Positions 56,652 through 64,000 of a stretch of DNA of 64,000 nt are shown here, piece by piece. A program made the position numbers and the translations under genes. This DNA comes from Phlyctochytrium arcticum (Eukaryota > Chytridiomycota > Chytridiomycetes > Chytridiales > Chytridiaceae). Below the pieces are notes generated by a model, which saw only the letters and a program-made list of their open reading frames with translations, searched no databases and was not told where the DNA came from. Position 1 is the first letter of the stretch, and each line of letters begins with the position of its first letter. Where the stretch lies: the NCBI GenBank assembly GCA_025602905.1, contig JAHLKI010000011.1, positions 806,001 to 870,000 on the forward strand. Direction: 5' to 3'.

Positions 56652-58058
56652 CATGCCGCTGCCTGGATGGGTTGACATTTTTTTTCACAATCATTCATAT
56701 TATAATTTGGCCATTCTTTTTGGCATACACCCAGTTTGACCTGCTGAATATTTTGAGCACTGCTCACATTGTCGAATGTTCGATAATTTGTAAGGACCCT
56801 GCAATGACGCTCGTTACGGGCAAAACCCAAGGACCCTCAACTTAACGGGGGTTTCCCGCTATTCTTTTCAGAAAGCATCTTGTGATTGGGACGGGCATCT
56901 GGTACGTTTTAACAATCAATAATGGAAAGGGGGCTGCGCGAGGGGCTTTTCCAGGCAACAGGACATCAACAAAAGTTGGGAGATGACACACCGGAAAGTG
57001 TTGCGGGTGGGCGATATCGAACTGCAGACCTTCAAACAAACAGACGCTTTGCCGGCCAATGGGAGATGTCGCCATGTCGTCCACCTCCATACTACCATTG
57101 GAAACATTTCTATCAATGTATCAGTCCACAGACACGAATCGTAGTTCTCCGGGGACGGAAGACAAGATTGATGTGGGCCTTCTCTGGCAATTTGGGCTTG
57201 CGGTACACTTTTATATGACATTCTACGTTCTTGTACCGTCTTTTCTCATAGTAGCGCTTTCCACAGTTGATTGCTGGCGTGTTCTTGTTTGGCTTACCAT
57301 GCACTTGCCTCCTATCCTGGTGGGCGCGTCGGCACATGCGCATGCACTCCATAAATGAGGTGGATCCCGGTGTATTTCATCGAATCTCTCAAGCACAAAA
57401 TGGTCGGCAACTCGTCAAGGAAGCCGACATGAATCTCTTTCCCATCCGAACGTATCATCCCAAGCATTTCAGGCGACAGCCTCCCATCCATGCTGAGAGT
57501 TCCGTCAAAATCTCATCAAATATACCAGCGACTGCATCGGCAGACGGAGCCGAGTCGATAGCGACCGCGTTAGAGACAGAGACGAGTCCAGACGGTTTTG
57601 GACGTACGGGAGAATCCACAGCCACATTATTTGTCGTAGACATCGATACACCAACCTCGAGTTTTTGCGTCGATGACATGTCAGTCAAGTCGGCAACACC
57701 ATCACTAGCATATTGCATTGACACATGTCCTATTTGTTTGGAAAACTTTGAAGAGGGCGAACCTGTTCGGGAACTGCTCCCATGTCAACATTATTTCCAT
57801 GGCCCCTGCATTGAACCCTGGGTCACTCAACGAAAAGGCATTTGCCCTTTATGCCGGTCGGACGTGTCTCTTTTGATACAAGATCAGACAGAGTGGGATC
57901 AGACTCATGTGGAGAGTCATCAAAACCAGACTGCCCGACCCGAAAGCCCACATTCCGAGATTGATTTGAGCGATCTACACACTAGCGCTCAAACACAGCA
58001 ATTGGAGGCGCACGCAGATCTCCTGCGACGATTGATGGAATACACGACCCAAAGATAG
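56621..58058 (+). CDS. Membrane-anchored RING-H2 E3 ubiquitin ligase
   Basis: The 3' exon (57,267-58,058) is certain. It holds a transmembrane helix (AGVFLFGLPCTCLLSWW), a Ser/Thr-rich cytoplasmic region and a canonical C3H2C3 RING-H2 finger: CPICLENFEEGEPVRELLPC, then HYFHGPC, then CPLCRSDV. The exon before it, ending near 57,202 (LLWQFGLA), joins in phase 0 through a 64-base intron. Further 5' exons probably start with an N-terminal hydrophobic anchor at 56,621 (LTFFFTIIHIIIWPFFLAY), but two or three frames are possible between 56,800 and 57,120, so the lumenal part is unresolved. The layout resembles ER/endosomal TM-RING ligases. It begins inside the last exon of the preceding gene, so the two transcripts may overlap. 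Confidence 0.7.
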
Positions 58059-58390
58059 CGTCGTTCAAACAGTATCTGTAGATATTTCTTTTGCATTCTG
58101 AATCTAGCCGGAGATTTTGTAGACTTTGTATATATACACTCGTTCCTCTTCTGCCCAAAGTGTCGATGTGGATAATGGATTGTGCCATTGTGGAGAGCGT
58201 CGGAATTTTGATTACGAGGGTCTAATGCGCCACTGGCACAGTCATGGTACCATTCACTCTTTCAATCCGTCATCTTGAAAGGTTGCTGAAAGTGAAAACT
58301 GACAAACAATCCTACGTCCAACGCAAAGCATTTTGGCCTTCAAGTCTACCATCTCTTTGACCCAGTAAACCCAACCCAGAAAAACTAGCA

Positions 58391-58680
58391 ATGTTTTCAT
58401 TCGGTGGACAAGCCCCCAAAGTTGATTACCGGGAAGCCATGGAGAACCGGGCAAAGGTAGAGACAGACAGACGCTGTAACCTCTCTATCGTAGTAAAAGA
58501 TGGGATACTCATCAACTGTTCGTTATCAGGTCCGTCAAACTGTCGCGAGCTTTGTATCTTTGATTGCCGTGCTTCGTTTTGGTATGTGCTGCTGATCTTC
58601 ATTCACTATTGGGCCACTCAAGAACAAACCATCATTTTGCAGCACCTTTCGCTGTCGAATACGTCAAGGAGCTTCTGTAA
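58391..58680 (+). CDS. TOM5: Mitochondrial import receptor subunit TOM5 (51 aa)
   Basis: Three short exons, 58391-58456, 58530-58581 and 58643-58680, give a 51-residue protein that none of the long frames shows. It starts MFSFGGQAPKVDYREAMENR and continues with a single membrane helix (TVASFVSLIAVLRFAPFAVE). The pattern MF..G.APK.D...., then a helix with VALLR..PF, is that of animal TOMM5, which is also 51 residues long. TOM5 is a small tail-anchored subunit of the outer-membrane translocase. It is convergent with the PPIL1 gene, 150 bases between stops. Confidence 0.85.
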
Positions 58681-58830
58681 ATATCGCTCCCTGAGTACTT
58701 TTCCTTTATTATATCGCCCGAACGCACCAGTCAGCCCAACCAAACGATCAGACATACATGACGTGCGATATTTAATCCATTTGTTTATCAGTATACATCT
58801 CGTGTCGTCTTCCCACTGTCACCCCACACT

Positions 58831-59723
58831 TTACTCCACCTGTGTCCGCAATATCAAAATATCATCTTTTGGCCGATCCGCTGCATCTGTTGGAACCTAC
58901 GGACAGTTGTGTTATTCAATGGCAAAAGTGACGGACGTAAATTTGAAGGATCCTCACCAATCCGAGACGTTTGACAACGTTCATTCCAGCGCTGACTCGT
59001 CCAAATATCGAATGTTTCCCGTCAAGCCATGGTGTGGGAGCAAGCGTAATGAAAAACTGTGATCCGTTCGTATTTGGTCCACTGCATTGATGTTAGTCGG
59101 TATACTATTGTGGCAATCGGATGGGTCCGAGGTACCTGTTGGCCATGGACAGAATGCCGGCTCCCGTGTGCTTCAGTTCACGATGAATCTCATCATCAAA
59201 CTTGTCCCTAATGCAATGTCCCTTCAATATTTACAAACACTCCTTGTTGCAATGTTTACTCGTACCCGTAAATGGATGTTCCCCCGCGGCCAGTACCCGT
59301 TGGATCACCTAACAAAACTTTGAGCTCATAGCATAACCTTTTGGCAGACTATACTACCAACCTCCTTGAATCATAAAGTCCTATGCGTACAAGTTTGCCG
59401 AGCCTTGGTAAGAGCCGAGCTGCCGATCTACAATCGCAAATAACTTACCGGTATTATGCGATGAAACTATATGAGTTGAGTCAGTTTAGCCATTCATGTA
59501 TGTTCAGTCGTTCCTTCCTACCTTGGTGCTATTGTAATATCCTCGTTTCGCCTAAGAAGTCCGTCCACGGTAAGTGTCTGGTTGAAAACTTGGTGGGTCT
59601 GCAATTCTTTACCAGTTGATAGAAGTTTTCGCAACTTTTCGGAGCATGATTCCAGTAGAGTTCGATTGTAATGGGACCAGCACTGGTCTCCAGTATCACG
59701 CTTCGTTGGTTCTGTTGTGTCAT
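58831..59723 (-). CDS. PPIL1: PPIL1-type peptidyl-prolyl cis-trans isomerase (160 aa)
   Basis: Eight exons: 59723-59613, 59551-59522, 59466-59449, 59380-59362, 59308-59266, 59207-59136, 59081-58958 and 58896-58831, all phases consistent, total 160 residues as in the family. It reads [74 protein letters not shown] and [20 protein letters not shown]. The catalytic arginine (FHRII), the Gln/Phe pocket and the conserved Trp (TPWLDGKH) are present. PPIL1 is a spliceosomal cyclophilin of the Prp19/SKIP-containing activated complex. Three exons (30, 18 and 19 bases) are microexons. Confidence 0.9.
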
Positions 59724-60000
59724 GATATATGATCTTCTTTCCCAAAAGTCTGCTCTGCTTCTCACAAGTTCTCAGCTCAATCCCAAATCTCTCAAAGTCT
59801 CAAAGTCCAAATCCGCAATTAAACCCTTTGCGGCGCGCGTGCGAGCACTCACTTGCGCAGGACCTGGACCTGGCGCTTTCAACGTTGAACCAGAAAACCC
59901 AGATTCTGCAAGATCTTGACTCTTTTGGCACTCTCAGCGTGTTCTTGAGCCTCACTACACACCCTTTTAATACCCCGCTTCGGCCCACTCTACTTCCAAG

Positions 60001-60492
60001 ATGTCTTTGCCTCCAGAAATTGCCCAGAAGGTATGCCTTGGTTATCTGAGAGTAATCTGTGTCTAACCGACCCTTTCATCTGCTGGACGCATAGGTTCTG
60101 GGTGAAATACAAAACAAGATGATTGAATCTAGTCGGCAACTCAACATTGTCAAGGCACAGCTTTCAACGCGAGAGCGAGAGAAGCGAGTTTGCGAGCTTA
60201 CAATTAAGGAGCTCTCAACATTTGGAAGTGATACTGGAGCTTACCGTTCCGTGGGCAAAATGTATATATGATGAGAGTTTCTTTCGATTTGCCGACACCT
60301 AATGGTCTTCTTGTTACTAGGTTTATACAGGAGCCATTGCCCGTGTTGATCAAGGAACTGGAGACGCGGAAGAGTGATTCAGAGAAGGAAGCTAAAAACT
60401 TTGAGCGAGCGGCTACAAAGTTGGAGCGAGATTTGAATGAAGCACAAGGCGCCTGGAAGGAAATCATGCATCGTGCACGGTCAGCCGAGTAA
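60001..60492 (+). CDS. PFD1: Prefoldin subunit 1 (122 aa)
   Basis: Exons 60001-60030, 60095-60261 and 60321-60492 in phase. Beta-type prefoldin layout: an N-terminal coiled-coil helix (KVLGEIQNKMIESSRQLNIV), a hairpin (DTGAYRSVGKMFIQEP, matching the Y.GVG+MF hallmark of PFDN1) and a C-terminal coiled-coil helix (KKSDSEKEAKN-type, FERAATKLERDLNEAQGAW). The hexameric prefoldin delivers nascent actin and tubulin to the TRiC/CCT chaperonin. The start is 277 bases from the divergent PPIL1 start. Confidence 0.88.
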
Positions 60493-60608
60493 AATTCATC
60501 AAGAAATCATTAAATATTTGTCTGTACAAAGTGATGGTGCATATTGTGTGTAGAATTGTAACACCTATGCGGGTAGCGGCCGCTACCATCAAAAGTCGTA
60601 AGCTCCAT

Positions 60609-61078
60609 CTAATTGGTAGGATGCATTGATTGAAGGTGAGTCATGTATAGGCCGGCGATCTGATGGGCTATGTTAAGAAAGTAGGCTGAGAGGAACAGGA
60701 GCACCCCCCAATCATTATAGGTCATCCAAAATACAGCTTCCGAGAGTTCGAGATAGAGTAATTGCCGCGCTTCGTTTATGTAGTGATTCAGCCAAAGTTG
60801 AGGGGACCTGTGATGTCTACTCGGGACGTTACTACAAGAGACCCCATGGTGTTATGACCGTGAAAGGAACTCACTTTGGAAGCTTTGCAAGATAGTGAAG
60901 TTGTGGCGGAAGAGTGGATAGATGATTTTGGCGAGGGGTTTGGAGTAGAGGAAGAAGGGTTTGAGAAGGACGGAGGTGGAGAGGATGGGCCTGGCCTGGC
61001 GCTACCCATTGGAGTGCTTTTCGGTGCACATGCTCTGGCCGCTCTCCGTATTGATGCTCTGCCGGTGTTCATAAGCAT
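60609..61078 (-). CDS. Small putative single-pass membrane protein, model ambiguous
   Basis: An exon at 60807-60609 ends in TAG. In one frame it encodes a convincing membrane protein end (WMTYNDWGVLLFLSAYFLNI, then AHQIAGLYMTHLQSM). A GTGAGT donor near 60,879 and the CACAG acceptor at 60808 form a good intron of about 70 bases. The best-looking 5' frame (ATG 61078, arginine-rich MLMNTGRASIRRAARAC, like a mitochondrial presequence) joins in a different phase and would give a soluble basic protein instead. So the gene is probable but its frame is unresolved. Candidates are small mitochondrial inner-membrane proteins. Confidence 0.35.
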
Positions 61079-61278
61079 AATGTTGGTCTGAAAGTAGTGG
61101 TGTACGTTGCTTTTCTATTTGAATAGTAATGGCGGTCGTTTGCACTGGGCTGCTGGGAAATTTCAAATTCCGCGGTGGGTCAAAAGCAATGTTCATTTAT
61201 CGCCATAGTAACAACGGCAGATCAGTTTGCAAAGGACAACGAGACATTAATCAAATTCTACCAGAATAAGTCTCAAGA

Positions 61279-62067
61279 ATGGCTGCCCGACCACTGGTGT
61301 TTTTGCAACGATGCTTCAGCTCGACCGCACGAGCGACATTTTCAGCTATCCGGCAGTCAAGTTCCCTCTCCACCACAATGGCTACTGCCCGATCAACAAC
61401 GTCACCACAACTGGGCTTACAGCGAGGTTTGCGAGACTTTTTCGACGACGAGAAGGGATGGTACTGGAACGAGTCTATGCTGCCAACGGGTAACGTTGCT
61501 TGTTTGGTTGCTGCTTTTTCTGGAACTCGGAATCTCACCCGTCCCGCAAACTTTGTCTAGGTCGGGGATGGTTGGCCGCCGAGTTGCGCCAGAAGAGCTT
61601 TGAAGATTTGCATAAATTGTGGTGGATTTGCATCAAGGAGCTGAACAAGCTTTCGTCTCAGCGGGAGGAGGCAAGACGGCTGAATCTTCACTACCCTCAC
61701 CGAGATCGAATCACAGAGGTTTGTTACCGAGTCGGGCCGTTCAATCCTTTATGGAATATGAAGCTGACTTTCTGCACATTAGGTGAAAAAGACAATGAAG
61801 CGTGTCAAGGTGGTTCTTTGGGAGCGCCGGATAGAATGGTTCCGAGCACAAGCCGTTCTGGCCCGTGAATCCAAGGCCGAGGAGTTGCGCGCGGAGGGAC
61901 TGGAACCAAGTGAGATTGAAAAGAAGCTGGAAGAGATCTTTCCTGTTGCGGTAGCAAATGTGGGAAGGAATCCCGAAAAGATTCGTGGAGAAACATTCCG
62001 GGAGGAACGGCGACAAACGGTTGGCCGAAGGTCCAAATCCAAGAAATCCAGTTGGCAGATTGTCTAA
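61279..62067 (+). CDS. MRPL4: Mitochondrial large ribosomal subunit protein uL29m (217 aa)
   Basis: Exons 61279-61489, 61561-61718 and 61783-62067, in phase. The N-terminus is a mitochondrial targeting sequence ([19 protein letters not shown]). The MRP-L47 domain follows: [12 protein letters not shown], then [40 protein letters not shown], and the conserved [17 protein letters not shown] charged C-terminal helix and a basic tail ([13 protein letters not shown]) complete it. Yeast Mrpl4 and animal MRPL47 are the homologues. It sits at the polypeptide exit of the mitoribosome. Confidence 0.9.
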
Positions 62068-62889
62068 GGCATGTGTACATTATTTATTCCGGTCATACCC
62101 CCCATCCATCCCTATTCATTCCATGTGTATAATTCAACTCAATCGGAGTCACTTCATAGCAATGTGCGTTCATGTCAGGCTGAGACTGCCCCCGACTATA
62201 GATCTAGCTATCTAGAGTCGCTGTTTTTCCAGATTGTACTGGGATCTTGCCTGCAGTTTCCGCAGGTACATCAGTAGCATATCCCGCATGATTTCTCAAC
62301 GTTTTTCGTATGGATAGATGGTCCCAATTCTCAAAGGAAAGCTACTCATTAGCATACATCAAAGTCGCGCAGCAGTTCGTTGATGCCTGGCAACCACTCG
62401 ACGCCGGAGTATTTCGCGCGGATATCACAATTTGGTGGTGACATTTCGCGCTGGCCGCAGCAGCTCCGACTTTGATTTTCTTTTCCGAGAGGATCTCGAG
62501 ATTTGGGAACTTGAGGATTCCTTCGGCTACCAAGGCCCCCGACCATCATTAATCCGGATAGCCGTATCTGGATCAAAGAGCACCATCCCGCCGAGTTTCG
62601 CGTCTCACCAGTTTTTTTAAACTCCGCAAACACTTTTTTACACGAGGCCCACGAGCGTCGAGCACCCAAGTCCGGTGGAATTGGAGTAGAAAGAATAGCA
62701 GCAACCACGTTTCAGGACCATCGCAGACGGGGTGAACAGTCATATCACCAATAGAACTCTGCTGGCCGACAACAAAAGTGCTGGCAGATCAGTCATTCCC
62801 CACGTACCACCTCTGTTAAAACCGTGAAGAAGAATGTCTACTGGATTCACTGCTTAAGGGCAACCATTAGATAGAATAGCAGTGAGGAA
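62068..62889. other. 0.8 kb, no resolved gene
   Basis: On the minus strand around 62,350-62,720 short frames look protein-like (LKFPNLEILSEKKIKVGAAAA; SWASCKKVFAEFKK) and a GTGAGA...GGTAG intron could join them, but no start, end or family can be assigned. It may be a gene remnant. Confidence 0.35.
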
Positions 62890-64000
62890 ATGCTGACCTT
62901 CAAGGCCGTGGTGCTAGCCGCCATGGCCCGACACCGCGCAGCAACTTTGGTACAGCGCGCAGCGTCCTCCACCCTCCAAACCCCTCCGACCAAAGGCTCA
63001 CTCGACGGATCAGTCTCTTCAACAGCTTTTGGAACAAAAGTTCTGAATGCTCGGCAGGCGATGGACGCATCAAGACGACGGAGAACCACTCGCAGCCGGA
63101 TCGATCTTAAAAATCTCACAACAGCTGGATTTGGTGGTACGTCTAAATAATACGTTCGATCATGATTGTTTACCGACATTGAACTAACAGCTAGCTAAAG
63201 GATATGCTCACGGATACCGACGACCACCATCACCACCAAGACAGCCGCCCCCTCCCCGCTCAAACCCCTTTCCGCTTTTCCCAATTTGCCTTTCAACCAT
63301 ATGCCTAACCATCATTGCCCACAAGGCACGCACTTACATGCACGCCAATCAGTCACCTTTGTCGTCTCATTGTGTATCCCTTTTCGGAAAACCCACGACC
63401 GCGGACGTCCTGACGACGTACTCATCATCGTTCCGGCCAGAAATACTCTTGGTGGCAGGATACCTCATGCGAAGCTGGGTACGAGGTACGCCCGGAAGGC
63501 GAAAGAACAGTATCCTGAGTTTCCTGCCGCCTGTTGTTTCTATCGATAACGATGGTAAAGCGGGGCCCTTTCAAAGGACTTCCGCCAGCGATCCACCGCC
63601 AGATTTACTCACGGGTGAATCAGATTACGTTTTCGTATCTTATCTCAATGAGCTGTACCCGCCCTTGATAGCGGTCATCAATCCGGAAGAAATGACCCGA
63701 GAAGACTGCGCTCGTGCAGGAGTGGATAAGGAGGTCATTACGCGTTCCTTTGCCGACATTCGATCTTCTGGTGTCGGGTCGAACTCGGCTGATAGGTCGT
63801 ATGAAGTGCCTCCTGCTGTATTTGCCGAGTCAAAGTCCCCAAATCCTACCCGCAATGAACCTTCTGCAGCACGCGACGATATGGACAGTGAGGATGAGAG
63901 CTTTCCAACGATGGACAGCCTGTTTAGCCCTTCCTCTGCATGTGCTGCAGCCAAAAACCTCTTGACGGATGTTCATGACTGCGTTCACGTTCTCGCTTCC
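62890..64000 (+). CDS. Uncharacterised protein, 3' end outside the window
   Basis: Exon 1 starts at ATG 62890 (MLTFKAVVLAAMARHRAATL, an arginine/alanine-rich N-terminus like a mitochondrial presequence). An intron with GTACGT donor at about 63,138 and an acceptor just before GATATGCTC (near 63,201) joins to a frame open to the window edge. That frame has a proline-rich stretch, a short hydrophobic segment (FPICLSTICLTIIAH), a structured part (SDYVFVSYLNELYPPLIAVI; EMTREDCARAGVDKEVITRS) and an acidic serine-rich region. No family is recognised. Confidence 0.55.

Overview
The window is a compact nuclear segment of a fungus. The evidence is short GT-AG introns (mostly about 55-115 bases), closely spaced genes on both strands, and a fungal gene set: a Pex30-type dysferlin-domain peroxin, a fungal-type amino-acid permease, a Ste20/germinal-centre kinase and a mitochondrial uL29m. 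A Frizzled-like receptor, a TOMM5-like 51-residue TOM5, a HYPK homologue and a ZNF830-like protein suggest an early-diverging (non-Dikarya) lineage. I could not name a genus. All gene models below were spliced by eye, using reading frame, splice signals and family conservation.

Layout. Bases 1-184 hold the 5' end of a probable flavin oxidoreductase (minus strand). Bases 430-4,700 are an accessory region with a truncated prolidase-like pseudogene, three tandem copies of a small unknown gene (the third broken) and short repeats. Bases 4,700-9,300 hold a decayed ankyrin-type gene and leucine-rich-repeat fragments. Bases 9,592-11,507 encode a Frizzled-like seven-TM receptor and 13,734-15,848 the Pex30-like peroxin. 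Bases 16,152-22,600 are a cluster of membrane-anchored M24 (prolidase-like) peptidases: one intact copy, one full-length copy that has lost metal ligands, and a second truncated pseudogene. The flanking DNA is shared with the left pseudogene. Bases 22,918-24,298 encode another seven-TM protein.

From 26,254 to 46,975 the window is a housekeeping block: HYPK, the eIF2-alpha kinase GCN2, a ZNF830-like splicing protein, U2 snRNP A', an amino-acid permease, trimethyllysine dioxygenase, ETF-beta, ribosomal protein uL15, a GCK kinase and RNA polymerase II subunit Rpb7. HYPK, GCN2 and uL15 belong to translation; U2A' and ZNF830 to splicing; trimethyllysine dioxygenase (carnitine synthesis) and ETF-beta (electron acceptor of beta-oxidation) to mitochondrial fatty-acid metabolism.

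Bases 47,000-56,700 are gene-poor or lineage-specific: a 413-bp pogo-like MITE, an uncharacterised 723-residue protein with a DUF6589/transposase flavour, and a multi-exon gene of unknown function. From 56,600 to the end the gene density rises again: a RING-H2 membrane protein, TOM5, PPIL1-type cyclophilin, prefoldin subunit 1, mitochondrial uL29m, and a partial unknown gene running off the right edge. I saw no rRNA, tRNA or CRISPR array.
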